DNA from: Bacteroidota bacterium
GTDB lineage: Bacteria; Bacteroidota; Ignavibacteria; UBA10030; UBA8401
Assembly (NCBI GenBank): GCA_041658205.1
Contig: JBBAAO010000001.1
Location: forward strand, 2,418,001-2,482,000
DNA: 64,000 nt
Direction of reading: 5' to 3'
The notes under the pieces were generated by a model. The model was not told the origin of the DNA. It made no database searches and saw only the letters and a program-made list of their open reading frames with translations. Numbering within the stretch: position 1 is the stretch's first letter; each line of letters begins with the position of its first letter. Position numbers and translations under genes: made by a program. Below are positions 35,303 through 44,656 of the stretch, piece by piece.

Positions 35303-35774
35303 CACATAGGCACATAGGACACATAACATATTTCATTGTTCCGGAAGATTTCGGAATAATTCATTTACAAAAGTTCGCTGGCCTTCCTTAAAAAGATTTG
35401 AACAATTAAAATTAATGAGAATACCTTTGGGTTTCTCCAGTAACTTCATATACGTTAGAAGCTGCGCTTCGTGAATAGGTAAAATTGAATCAACAGATTT
35501 CAATTCAATCACAATAATTCTTTCAATCAACAAATCACACCGAAGCTCTGTATCAAGATCTATTCCTTTATACCCGACATTGACAATAAATTCTGAATCA
35601 TACGACAATTTTCTAAGAGTCAATTCTTGTTTAAGGCATTTATGATACACACTTTCCAGTAAACCAGGTCCCAAAGCTTTATGTACTTCAATTGCTCCTC
35701 CAATAATTTGAAATGTCAGTTCATCAAGATACTTTTTCGTCATAGTTTTTCCATGTTCTCTATGTGCCTATGTG
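35303..35774. repeat. 15-bp perfect inverted repeats framing the GxxExxY gene
   Basis: CACATAGGCACATAG at 35303-35317 and its exact reverse complement at 35760-35774 bracket the coding region 35333-35743. Both arms are built from short internal repetitions (cacata / tatgtg). No transposase is present. The arrangement suggests a small gene cassette or a stem able to close the whole transcript. Confidence 0.75.
35333..35743 (-). CDS. GxxExxY protein (PD-(D/E)XK nuclease fold)
   Basis: A 136-residue protein. The name-giving motif is GPGLLESVYHKCL, after the conserved GAAIEVHKxLG-type start (GGAIEVHKALG). The predicted nuclease core is LRCDLLIERIIVIELKSVD, the Asp...ExK arrangement of PD-(D/E)XK enzymes, and AQLLTYMKLL-KPKGILINFN follows. 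Family members are frequent, scattered and uncharacterised. The gene sits between 15-bp inverted repeats and just downstream of the AddB/AddA-like genes, but about 40 bp and a repeat separate them, so a functional link is not implied. Confidence 0.92.
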   Translation of the reverse strand: MTKKYLDELTFQIIGGAIEVHKALGPGLLESVYHKCLKQELTLRKLSYDSEFIVNVGYKGIDLDTELRCDLLIERIIVIELKSVDSILPIHEAQLLTYMKLLEKPKGILINFNCSNLFKEGQRTFVNELFRNLPEQ

Positions 35775-35783
35775 GTTTTCTTT

Positions 35784-38624
35784 TTAGTATAGACTAAACT
35801 TCTCTGCCCACTGCGTTCCGCAAATCGTTCGGTAGGAACAATCGGGGCAGTCGTTCTTGATGTCTTGCGTTGGAGTGAACGGTTGGGCTTCATCTACTAT
35901 TCCTTTCGTCAATGAAAGAATAATATTCTTTAGCTTTGGATACCACTCATTCATTTGTTCATCAGATTCAAACAGAGAGATTTCAATCTCTTCATTCAAT
36001 TCTTTCTTGCCGAGAAAAATAAATGCCGGAATAATCTTTCCCGGATCCATATTTTTTACGATTGAATAGAGCATTACATAAAGCACCAACTGCACGGAAC
36101 CGATCGATTGTTTCCACGTTGCTCTATCATCTACATTAAGATGATCGAAATCGATCATATAATTCGCTTCGTGCTGTCCCGATTTGAAGTCGAGAATGAA
36201 TGTTTTATCATTGCGCGTTTCGATCCTATCCGCATTTCCGATAAAATGAAATCCATCAATTCCTGCAGCAAACTTTTCTTCCAGCGCTTCGATTATAATA
36301 GAAGCTGATTCGATCAACGGGCGCTGGAATTGCTCAATAAACTCAATAAAATGCTTCTCAACACGTTGTTTAGTGAAGAACTGTTCACCAAATTGTGCGC
36401 TTCCATAGAATGACCGGAAATTATCCTGAATAGCTCTTCGCAACCGTTCAATATCCAAATCAGTCAATTCTAGCTTTCGATCTTTCGCAGGAGCAAAATA
36501 TTCAAACAGGATGCTATGAATGATTTTTCCGACATCAGTTTGTTCAACATCGCCAGAGATCTCGTTCTTCTCCATCATACGCAGAACATAGCGATAGTAG
36601 AATTTCAATCCACAAGTTAAATACGTATCTAGCGCCGTTGAAGAGAATTGCAATTCTTTGAGTATCGCAACCATTTCAGTTGTTTTTGCAATCGGATCCG
36701 GAGTCTGCGTACCAAGATCGATCTTATATTCCTGAGATAGTGTATTGAACGGCGTCAGTCTCTTTTTCTGCAATTGAATCTTCCATTGCAACTGGGCAAT
36801 AAATCTGCTCTGTTCCTTCTCATTATTATTGATATAGAAGCAATGCACATACTTCGCCCCACGCAGTAGCACATCAAAAATGTAAGCTTTAATTCGCTCC
36901 TGATCGCGATACGTTGAAAGTCCAAGCTGATCGCGAAGCGTCAATGGAAGCAAAACATCCTGCTGCGCCTTTCCCGGAAGGATATCGTCATTGACATCAA
37001 TCATAAAAACATGCTCAAATTGAAGCCCGCGCGTTTCCAGGAAACCGAGCACTTGCAAACCCTGCAGAGGCGTTCCGGTGAATGGAACATCGACCGATTC
37101 GATGAAATGACGAAGAAACAAAAGATAATGCTCAAGTTTTCCGAATGAATATCCCGACAAAAGCGATTGATAAAGCGACGTCAATTGCTCTATCAACGTT
37201 TCCACAAATGGGCGGAAATAGGGATGTCGATGTGCAGTACTGTGTTCGTTGATAAAATTGAGAACGTTGATACATGCTGTAGCAAACTCACCGACTGAGT
37301 TGATTGTTAACAGCAGACGGAATAGAACAGTATGGATCATTGCAATATGATCGCGGACTTCTTCGACAGTGACAGTTACCTCTTCTCGCTCCAATCGTTC
37401 AACAACCTTTTTATGCAGCTTACCATCCTGTTCAACAATTTCCAAATTCAAAAATACCCGTGCACTGTGTTCGAGGCAATCATCTTCAATTGCATGAATA
37501 AGAGTTCGAGTAACATCGGTCCGTGTTTTGAAGAGAATATTTTTTGCATATGGATGAAGGAGAAATTGAATATACGTTGGAACAAATACTTCCCCGCTTC
37601 GAGATGAAACAATCACATCCAAGAGTGATTTTAGAAATCCATACACCGGAGTTCGCGACAATGGATATCCGAGGGCAAGATTATATTCGCTTTGATCATA
37701 GATTGACAGTGTTTGATGATACAACGGAAAAAGATTTTCTGACGACGGAAGTATGATCGACGCTTGTTCACTGTCTAGAATTGGATTTGGGAATTGTTCG
37801 CTGAGCACTCTGTTAAGCGCGAACAATTGTCCATGCGCATCGGGTGATTCGTAAAAGTGATGTTCTGTTTCCGGTTCGTCCCCTTCCAAATCTGGATTCA
37901 ATTTCAGTTGATCGAGCGTTATTTGTATCCCGTTCCCATTCTGGAACAACACGGTGACATTCTTCTGAGCAAGCAAATGACGAATCAGTGTCTCTTCTGT
38001 CTGCGTAAATGCGTAAAATCCTGCAAGCACAATTGTATCATACGAACTAAAATCAATCTCCGAAATTCTGTCCGCAAGAAGTTTATACTTCTGTGCGCGG
38101 GAAGTGAACTTTCGCTTTTGTAATTCGTTATAGAACGGTTCATACAACAACGCAACGGCATGCGCCGATGTCAACGTGACAGATTTAACTGCTTCCAATA
38201 ATTGCTGTGGTGAAACAGAGGCGATCATCAGCTCTTCCAGCTCCGAAAAAATCTTTACACCAACTGGATAGAATGTTTCAAGCGTAGAAAAATGTTCTTT
38301 ACCGATTTTTTCATCTTCCTGCATCTCTTTGTGCAGTTCGAATAGGATCGCAACGGCATCAAATTCACTCACTGTTTCAGCACGAAATTGAAGATAGGTC
38401 GTGCAGAGATAATCAATGAAGATATCAATGGAAAAGTGCTTTGGCGGAATGAACGATGCTCCGATCTTTTCCGCAAGTTTTTTTCGCAAGACGTGTGCGG
38501 GACGTTTTCCGGGAAATACGACAATGGATTTTGAGAAATTGTTTTGGGCAAACGAAACACTTAACAGTGTCACTACTTCTTCAACAAGATTAATTTTTGG
38601 TGAAAGCAATCGGACAGTGCTCAT
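35784..38624 (-). CDS. addB: AddB-like nuclease subunit with iron-sulfur cysteines
   Basis: A 946-residue partner of the AddA-type helicase in double-strand-break resection. The C-terminal nuclease has GNADRIETRNDKTFILDFK with Asp and Lys near 811-813. An iron-sulfur cluster site is formed by Cys near 670 (TCGLKFYYRYVL) and the late CPDCSYRTIC at 926-935, the AddB arrangement that staples the nuclease domain. The N-terminus lacks a Walker A motif (FPGKRPAHVLRKKLAE instead), so this subunit is unlikely to hydrolyse ATP. Its ATG overlaps the addA stop by 4 bp. The sequence is far from the Bacillus protein; assignment rests on motifs and pairing. Confidence 0.85.
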   Translation of the reverse strand: MSTVRLLSPKINLVEEVVTLLSVSFAQNNFSKSIVVFPGKRPAHVLRKKLAEKIGASFIPPKHFSIDIFIDYLCTTYLQFRAETVSEFDAVAILFELHKEMQEDEKIGKEHFSTLETFYPVGVKIFSELEELMIASVSPQQLLEAVKSVTLTSAHAVALLYEPFYNELQKRKFTSRAQKYKLLADRISEIDFSSYDTIVLAGFYAFTQTEETLIRHLLAQKNVTVLFQNGNGIQITLDQLKLNPDLEGDEPETEHHFYESPDAHGQLFALNRVLSEQFPNPILDSEQASIILPSSENLFPLYHQTLSIYDQSEYNLALGYPLSRTPVYGFLKSLLDVIVSSRSGEVFVPTYIQFLLHPYAKNILFKTRTDVTRTLIHAIEDDCLEHSARVFLNLEIVEQDGKLHKKVVERLEREEVTVTVEEVRDHIAMIHTVLFRLLLTINSVGEFATACINVLNFINEHSTAHRHPYFRPFVETLIEQLTSLYQSLLSGYSFGKLEHYLLFLRHFIESVDVPFTGTPLQGLQVLGFLETRGLQFEHVFMIDVNDDILPGKAQQDVLLPLTLRDQLGLSTYRDQERIKAYIFDVLLRGAKYVHCFYINNNEKEQSRFIAQLQWKIQLQKKRLTPFNTLSQEYKIDLGTQTPDPIAKTTEMVAILKELQFSSTALDTYLTCGLKFYYRYVLRMMEKNEISGDVEQTDVGKIIHSILFEYFAPAKDRKLELTDLDIERLRRAIQDNFRSFYGSAQFGEQFFTKQRVEKHFIEFIEQFQRPLIESASIIIEALEEKFAAGIDGFHFIGNADRIETRNDKTFILDFKSGQHEANYMIDFDHLNVDDRATWKQSIGSVQLVLYVMLYSIVKNMDPGKIIPAFIFLGKKELNEEIEISLFESDEQMNEWYPKLKNIILSLTKGIVDEAQPFTPTQDIKNDCPDCSYRTICGTQWAEKFSLY

Positions 38625-41600
38625 ACGACAGGCACCTCCTTATGCAGATCAATATAAAGCAATGCCCCTTTCACGGTTTTTGAAGGATAAATATCCTTCA
38701 GCATCGACATATAGTTTCGCACTTGCACTAGATAATCATCGTTGTGTTCATCATTTCCGGTTTTGAAATCAACAACCGTTACTGAATCAGCGTCCACAAT
38801 AACTCTATCCAACCGATATAATCGTCCGTTGGAAGCCGCTACATCCTGCTCTCGAAGAATTATGCGATCTTTTCTGTGTTCAAAATGAATGTGCACTCCG
38901 GGAAGATTAAGGAACTGATCGAGATTCAAAATTTCTTTTTCAATATCCAGATCGTGAACCAAAAATAGATGCTCGATTGCAGATCGGATATACGGTTCAC
39001 TCTTCTCATCCACAAACTCGATATGCGATAAGATATTGTGGATCGCATCGCCTCGCCGGGTTTCCTGCACGCCAATCTTTTGATATCGTGCAACAGGAAG
39101 CGATGATTGTTCTTTTTGATAAAGCGATTCGATTACTGGTATTTTCTCTTCAGCCTTTTCCTTTTCAGCTGTGGTGTATTTTACGCCGTATGTTTTTGCC
39201 GGAAGAATTGCGACGGGAAGATATTCCATTTTCTTATACAGAACCGAAACATACATCTCTTTTCGCGCTCGGGTAAGCGCGACATATAATTTGTTCAGCT
39301 CGTCAATCGTCTGTTCTTTCTTTTTCTCTTCATACAATTCGGAAAGAGTGTCATCTCGGTCGCCGTTGCTCCTTCCGATCTTAATAACCGATACTCCATC
39401 CTCGGTCTCTTTCATCACCATCGAATCTGAACGGGGATTCTTTTCTTTCAGGGAAACGATCACTACCGGGAATCCCAATCCTTTTGCTTTATGCACCGTC
39501 ATAATCCTTACGGCGTGGACGGTGTTCGGTATTTCAATGCTCCAGCCTTCGTTTCCCTCTTCCGTGCTGAACGAGAGAAAATCTTTCAGACTATTGTTGC
39601 CGCTGTTTTCAAACTGCTTCACACATTCCAGTAGTTTTATCAATGCGCTTTCTTCACTGCTGCACTGTTTAAAGACGGAAAATGTTTTGTACGATTCAGA
39701 GACGAGATCATACAACGGCATATAACCGACAAGCGAGAAGAGGCGGCCAAAATATTGTTCCCATAACGCGGGGAAATGTTTTTGGAAGGTGCGGTAAAAA
39801 TACTCTTTGGTATTTTTACCAAATTGCATGTGGTACTCTTCTTGTTTGATTCCTTCACCCGATACAATTTTTTGGAATAAATTCCCAAACACAAATGTCG
39901 CAAACGCAAGATTATCAATCGGCGAATCAAGAAAGCGAAGCAGCGCGATAATTTCGCCGATGATTTTCCGCTTTCGGATGTCCAAAGTGCTGAGGGAAAG
40001 GAACGGAATATTTTCTCTATTCAGCCACGAACTGATCTCAACAACATCCGCATTGGCGGGAGTAAGAATGGCAATGTCACCATATGAATATCCGCGATCG
40101 GTACAGTCACGAATGCTGGAAAGAATATATTCTCGATGCGTATTAGCCGATGAATCATCGTCAAACTTTTTTTCGATTAATTTAACTTCAACATAGCCTT
40201 TGTTTTTTTCCGAATCAGGAACATCTTGCGCAAAATTGTAAAGCCCGCTTGCTGTTGCGTGTGCTTCAAATCCGGCAGCGGCAACATTGGAAGAAAAAAC
40301 ATCTTTCACAAAATCGACGAGCGCCTGCGCGCTGCGATAATTTCTCGTTAACGGCAGCGATGACACAGGTGCAGAAGGAAAATATTTTCCATCGCTCAGA
40401 TTTTTGAAAATATGCCAATCCGCGCCGCGGAATCCGTAAATAGATTGTTTCGTATCACCCACGGCAAAGAGCGAGCCGTTTTTCGCTAGTGCTTCTTCGA
40501 TTAAGGGAGTCAGATTCCGCCATTGTATGGGACTGGTATCCTGAAACTCGTCAATCATAAAATGGGCAATTCGCTCACCTAATTTCAAATACACTTCCGG
40601 CACAACATCGTTGGAAAGATACTTGGCAAGCGAACGATTGATATCATCAATAACGACAGTTCCTTCAAGCGTCTTTACATTTCGAATCGTTTGTTCAATC
40701 AGATTTACCGCACGAACAAATGGCTGATAAAACGTATGCGCATAGATGGAGATATATTGTTCCAGCTCTTTCTCCATCGGCTTGATCACCGCAAAAAGGC
40801 GTTTGATCTCTTTCGTTGCACCTGCATCTTCACTATACTTGTTGAAATATTTCTTCGTCTTCCCTTTCGATGCAACTTCAAGCACATCGCCGTTTGCCAA
40901 TCGCTTCACATCATTTTGAAAATAATTATTGATCGGAAGTGTCGAATCATTCAGTAATCCTAAAAGCGTTTTTGCATTTGTTACAATTCTCTGCTTCAGT
41001 TCGGAAAGCGGAAGCGCTCCTTCCATAATGATCGGCTTCTGTGAATATCTTCCGAATTGCTTTTGCAATTGCCGCACTTCGCGAACGATCTTTGTGAATG
41101 GATTCCATAAATATCCGCCCGATTTCCCTTCATTCGCCTCGATCAGCGTGATCAGATCGTCGATGAATTGCGCATCGGCAGTTCCTTCGCGGAGATTTTG
41201 CGAATATTGCCGGAACGCTTGATCGATCACCGCGTCATTGTCAAACTGAATGCCGACATTCGGTTGCACTCCCATTTCCAATGATGAAGCTTTAAAAATG
41301 GTTGTCAAGAAACTGTCGATCGTACGAATATTGAAATCGGAATAGTTGTGAAGAATTTCATTTACTAATTGTTCGGAGCGAATTTTGATCTCTTCGGAAG
41401 AAAGTGAAACGAGTTTCGTCAGATTTTCCATTGTGCGCGGATCGCTAAGAGCCGCTTCCTTCAACACCTTCACAATGCGTTCTTTCATCTCCTTAGCCGC
41501 AAGTTTCGTGAATGTAATTGCCAGAATATTTCTCAGTCCATTAGACTGAATATGCGGGGAAAGAAGAAACTGCACATACCGGTACGATAATGTGTATGTC

Positions 41601-41677
41601 TTCCCCGATCCCGCCGATGCGGGAATGGTGATCAGATGAGGAAAGTGCAGCTCAGTATCGTTTAGAAGTAATGACAT
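38621..41677 (-). CDS. addA: AddA-like UvrD/Rep-family helicase-nuclease
   Basis: A 1018-residue SF1A helicase-nuclease for break repair. Motif I is PASAGSGKTYTLSYRYVQF (Walker A), motif II MIDEFQDTSPIQW, motif III GDTKQSIYGFRGAD, and motif VI YVALTRARKEMYVSV. The C-terminal nuclease domain has RGDAIHNILSHIEF and VDADSVTVVDFKTGN, a complete PD-(D/E)XK site. With the adjacent AddB-like protein it should make 3-prime single strands for RecA; recR of the RecFOR route is at 60698 in this window. The start at 41677 gives MSLLLNDTELHFPHLI. The gene is upstream of, and coupled to, addB. Confidence 0.9.
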   Translation of the reverse strand: MSLLLNDTELHFPHLITIPASAGSGKTYTLSYRYVQFLLSPHIQSNGLRNILAITFTKLAAKEMKERIVKVLKEAALSDPRTMENLTKLVSLSSEEIKIRSEQLVNEILHNYSDFNIRTIDSFLTTIFKASSLEMGVQPNVGIQFDNDAVIDQAFRQYSQNLREGTADAQFIDDLITLIEANEGKSGGYLWNPFTKIVREVRQLQKQFGRYSQKPIIMEGALPLSELKQRIVTNAKTLLGLLNDSTLPINNYFQNDVKRLANGDVLEVASKGKTKKYFNKYSEDAGATKEIKRLFAVIKPMEKELEQYISIYAHTFYQPFVRAVNLIEQTIRNVKTLEGTVVIDDINRSLAKYLSNDVVPEVYLKLGERIAHFMIDEFQDTSPIQWRNLTPLIEEALAKNGSLFAVGDTKQSIYGFRGADWHIFKNLSDGKYFPSAPVSSLPLTRNYRSAQALVDFVKDVFSSNVAAAGFEAHATASGLYNFAQDVPDSEKNKGYVEVKLIEKKFDDDSSANTHREYILSSIRDCTDRGYSYGDIAILTPANADVVEISSWLNRENIPFLSLSTLDIRKRKIIGEIIALLRFLDSPIDNLAFATFVFGNLFQKIVSGEGIKQEEYHMQFGKNTKEYFYRTFQKHFPALWEQYFGRLFSLVGYMPLYDLVSESYKTFSVFKQCSSEESALIKLLECVKQFENSGNNSLKDFLSFSTEEGNEGWSIEIPNTVHAVRIMTVHKAKGLGFPVVIVSLKEKNPRSDSMVMKETEDGVSVIKIGRSNGDRDDTLSELYEEKKKEQTIDELNKLYVALTRARKEMYVSVLYKKMEYLPVAILPAKTYGVKYTTAEKEKAEEKIPVIESLYQKEQSSLPVARYQKIGVQETRRGDAIHNILSHIEFVDEKSEPYIRSAIEHLFLVHDLDIEKEILNLDQFLNLPGVHIHFEHRKDRIILREQDVAASNGRLYRLDRVIVDADSVTVVDFKTGNDEHNDDYLVQVRNYMSMLKDIYPSKTVKGALLYIDLHKEVPVV

Positions 41678-42070
41678 AAGATGAAGATAAGAAGAAGAGG
41701 GGAAAGTTACTCGGCAAAAAAGAAAATGTATAAGACTCTAAAATATCGGTTCTTTTTTTCTGTTAATGAGTCGTATCCACAGAAGTTCAGAATCCAAAAA
41801 ATTATATTGATCATTTGGGCACGAATACAAGTCAGCGGATAAACAGTACAGCTTGTTTACCGATATTCTTAATATTTTTTCTTCTTCCAACAATTTGTAC
41901 AAAATGTTCTATCTCACTCGCATTCTTCTCATTTGTTGTTTTCAAGAATGAGTTTTTATACTTTGCAGTTACAAATAAGGAAACTATCAGAAATAATTTC
42001 TTTGTATTCTCCCCGCAAACAATGAACAAATTACACCAATAATAGTCCTCTTAAACGGGTATCATTTCAA
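41678..42070. other. Intergenic region between divergent addA and KilA-N genes
   Basis: 393 bp of AT-rich sequence with no convincing coding frame, tRNA or strong hairpin. It presumably holds the addAB promoter and the KilA-N gene promoter on opposite strands. Confidence 0.5.
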
Positions 42071-42892
42071 ATGCAGCATAAAAAATCGACAACATTGAAT
42101 GTTCAAGGTATCGAAATTGCATTATTAAAATTTGAAAATGAAGATTACATTTCAATTACTGATATGTTACAAGCAAAAGAAGGTGATTTTTTTATTTCGG
42201 ATTGGTTGAGAAATAGAAACACTATTGAGTTTTTAGGAATTTGGGAAAGAATCTATAATTCCCGTTTTAATTATGGCGAATTCGCCATAATTAAAAGTAA
42301 AGCAGGATTAAACAGTTATAAACTTAGTGTTAAAGAATGGGTTGAAAAAACTAATGCCATAGGACTAAAAGCTACCGCAGGGAGATATGGCGGCACGTAT
42401 GCCCATAAAGACATTGCCTTTGAATTTGGGATGTGGATTAATGCCGAATTTAAGATTTACCTTATTAGAGAATTTCAACGGCTTAAAGATGATGAAAATG
42501 ACCGTCTGAAATTAACATGGAATCTCCATAGGACTCTCTCCAAGATCAATTACCGCATCCATACTGATGCCATTAAAGAACATATCATCCCCGAACATAT
42601 TACCAAAGAACAAGCCAATGCAGCGTATGCAAACGAAGCAGACGTGCTGAATGTAGCTCTCTTTGGAAAAACAGCTAAACAGTGGCGGGACGCAAACCCG
42701 AAACATGACGGCAACATACGGGATTATGCTACCATTGAGCAATTGCTGGTACTAGCAAATATTGAGAGTATGAATGCTGAGTTTATACGGATGGAATTAC
42801 CACAACGTGAACGATTGCTAAAACTCAATCAAATTGCCATTATGCAGTTACAATCGCTTGCCTCTAATCTAAATATCAAAAAATTAAAGTGA
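42071..42892 (+). CDS. KilA-N domain protein
   Basis: A 273-residue protein. The N-terminal KilA-N/APSES-type DNA-binding domain spans about 1-130: EDYISITDMLQAKEGDFFIS, WLRNRNTIEFLGIWE, then GGTYAHKDIAFEFGMWINAE and FKIYLIREFQRLK, the most conserved block. The C-terminal half (LHRTLSKINYRIHTDAIKEH) is helical and typical of the bacterial KilA-N-only proteins. The family is common in phages and mobile islands, but no other phage gene is near; it may be a remnant or a domesticated regulator. The AT-rich context around it supports acquisition. Confidence 0.9.
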   Translation: MQHKKSTTLNVQGIEIALLKFENEDYISITDMLQAKEGDFFISDWLRNRNTIEFLGIWERIYNSRFNYGEFAIIKSKAGLNSYKLSVKEWVEKTNAIGLKATAGRYGGTYAHKDIAFEFGMWINAEFKIYLIREFQRLKDDENDRLKLTWNLHRTLSKINYRIHTDAIKEHIIPEHITKEQANAAYANEADVLNVALFGKTAKQWRDANPKHDGNIRDYATIEQLLVLANIESMNAEFIRMELPQRERLLKLNQIAIMQLQSLASNLNIKKLK

Positions 42893-43036
42893 CAAAACTA
42901 CTTGCTAAAGGAGCGACCATATTGTCAATATGTACTTCTTGTTTTAAGAGTCAAATTACCAATAGATATTGATATTGCTCCATTTGAAATATTATCTTTG
43001 TCCCAAAATGATAAATTATTCAGAATATAAAATATT

Positions 43037-43128
43037 TTATCTTTCCGGTGTATACTTACAAAACTGTTGCAGCCACATAATCAGCACAACAATCCCAACA
43101 AGACCAACACTTCCGCCGATCGACAGCC
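43037..43128 (-). pseudogene. 3-prime remnant of a second MFS transporter gene
   Basis: In the minus frame ending at the TAA 43039-43037 the sequence reads SIGGSVGLVGIVVLIMWLQQ, then FCKYTPER and stop. This is almost the same as the C-terminus of the intact MFS gene next door (SIGGSVGLVGIVVLILWLQQ, then FWRYSANS). Similarity stops at the 51-bp palindromic repeat beginning at 43129. Only about 30 codons remain and no start codon is available. It is the tail of a duplicated or replaced gene. Confidence 0.8.
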
Positions 43129-43179
43129 AGTTGACCGTCACCTTGAAGGTTTACGACTTCGTAAAGGTGACGGTCAACT
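43129..43179. repeat. 51-bp palindromic repeat, copy 1
   Basis: AGTTGACCGTCACC at one end and GGTGACGGTCAACT at the other form a 14-bp perfect stem. Related copies lie at 44455-44505 and 45934-45984. It overlaps the last codons of the MFS gene and supplies its TGA stop, and it separates that gene from the duplicated 3-prime stub. Confidence 0.85.
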
Positions 43180-44430
43180 AATAAAACTTTTTTTGCTATT
43201 TGCGGAATACCTCCAAAACTGCTGCAGCCAAAGAATCAGTACCACGATCCCAACAAGTCCCACGCTTCCGCCGATAGACATTGCAACATTCTCTCCTGTG
43301 GAAGCGGCAAGAAATCCGATCAGCGTCCCGCCAACTAGAGGGCCGCTCATATAACTAAGCATTTCAATTCCAACCATCCTTCCGCGAATGGAATCGGGGA
43401 TCGTCTGGTTCCAGATAATGGAACGGAAAATTCCGCTCAGCATATCGGCAAATCCGGCGCATCCCAGAAAGAAAAGCATCAGCCAGAGATTTCCCGAGAA
43501 TCCGGCAGCAAGAATTCCCACGCTCCAACCAACCGCAGCAATCGTGATCGCTTTCCCGTGGCGCAAAATATTCCTCGTCCACCCGCTGGTAAGTGTTGCA
43601 AGAAACGAACCAATGGCGATAGATGCGTGAAGCGATCCGAGCACGGCAACTCCGCCGTATGCAGCGGCAAGCGCGGGAAAAAGCGGATAGGGATACGATG
43701 TTGTCATCGACATCATATCAATAAAATATGTTCCCAGTAATTCTTTCCGGCTCCACGCATAACGCAGACTTTCCGCAATATGCGCAACGGAAAATTCGTT
43801 CTCGTCATCTTCAGCCCGCTCCAATTGAAATTTTCGTTTAATCATTAAAATCGTAACGATGGAGATGATAAACGTGAGCGCGTCAATCAGATATGTTATG
43901 AATAATCCGAGCGATGCAAGAATAACTCCTGCTAACGATGGACCAAGAATCATTGCGGTTGTTCCGCGAAACCCCGAAAGCGCACTTGCTGCCGGAATTT
44001 CATCGTGTTCAATCACGCGGGGTGTCAACGCATCTAATGCTGGACGGTGGAATCCGTTGACGAATGACGCAATCCCCGCAATGGCAAACAAAAACCAGAC
44101 AGAAGTATTCGGCATCAGAGCTGTTACCACAAGCGAAAGAGATGTCAGCATTAACACAATTTCGGAAATGATAATGATTTTCTTCCTGTCAAACCTATCG
44201 GCAACCGACCCACCGATGAACCCGCTGATGGAGAGTGGGATCAGTTGAAACATTCCCAGCAGTCCCACATACGCCGTCGATTGTGTTACAGTATATATTT
44301 GATACGATAACGCCACCGCGGTGATCGATGAGCCCAAAAACGAAATGAACTGTCCGATAAAGAGCAATCGAAAATCGCGGTTATTGCGTAACGGAGAAAT
44401 ATCAATGGTAATGTTGCTAAAAAAGGACAA
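43174..44430 (-). CDS. MFS transporter (EntS-like exporter group)
   Basis: A 418-residue inner-membrane carrier with about 12 membrane helices. Characteristic MFS loops are present: GFIGGSVADRFDRKKIIIIS (loop 2-3 motif A), a central basic loop IKRKFQLERAEDDENEF, and the second-half repeat. It resembles the EntS/MFS_3 group of small-molecule exporters; the substrate cannot be inferred. The last codons NSKKSFIS and the TGA come from sequence next to and inside the 51-bp repeat, so the natural C-terminus has probably been altered. Another copy of the repeat lies just upstream of the start. Confidence 0.9.
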   Translation of the reverse strand: MSFFSNITIDISPLRNNRDFRLLFIGQFISFLGSSITAVALSYQIYTVTQSTAYVGLLGMFQLIPLSISGFIGGSVADRFDRKKIIIISEIVLMLTSLSLVVTALMPNTSVWFLFAIAGIASFVNGFHRPALDALTPRVIEHDEIPAASALSGFRGTTAMILGPSLAGVILASLGLFITYLIDALTFIISIVTILMIKRKFQLERAEDDENEFSVAHIAESLRYAWSRKELLGTYFIDMMSMTTSYPYPLFPALAAAYGGVAVLGSLHASIAIGSFLATLTSGWTRNILRHGKAITIAAVGWSVGILAAGFSGNLWLMLFFLGCAGFADMLSGIFRSIIWNQTIPDSIRGRMVGIEMLSYMSGPLVGGTLIGFLAASTGENVAMSIGGSVGLVGIVVLILWLQQFWRYSANSKKSFIS

Positions 44431-44454
44431 TGTTTTTCTTTCTATTTATCATGA

Positions 44455-44505
44455 CAATTGGCCGTCACCTCTACGAGGTCGTAGACCTAACAGGTGATGG
44501 TTATC
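44455..44505. repeat. 51-bp palindromic repeat, copy 2 (diverged)
   Basis: GGCCGTCACCTCTACGAGG...CAGGTGATGGTTATC has the same layout as copies 1 and 3 but more mismatches in the stem. It sits between the divergent MFS and nfeD genes. Confidence 0.75.
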
Positions 44506-44656
44506 GTAAATAATCGTTTTAAAAATCCCTTCGATATTACAGATCGTCGACACAGATTGAGAAAATATCAAAAATCGCCTCAAAAACGAAGCAGTATCTC
44601 ACCTTGTTTTCACCCTCTTCTTTCTCTACCTTGTGTAACACTTATAAAGAACCGCT

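Noticed and set aside
35784..41677. A defence system made of GxxExxY, AddAB-like and KilA-N genes
   Set aside because: The AddAB-like pair looks like ordinary repair machinery; the flanking genes have separate transcription and the GxxExxY gene is set apart by its own inverted repeats, so there is no evidence for a joint system.
41815..42042. 75-codon plus-strand frame between addA and the KilA-N gene
   Set aside because: No ribosome site, no recognisable motif, and an equally long frame on the opposite strand; judged random in AT-rich DNA.
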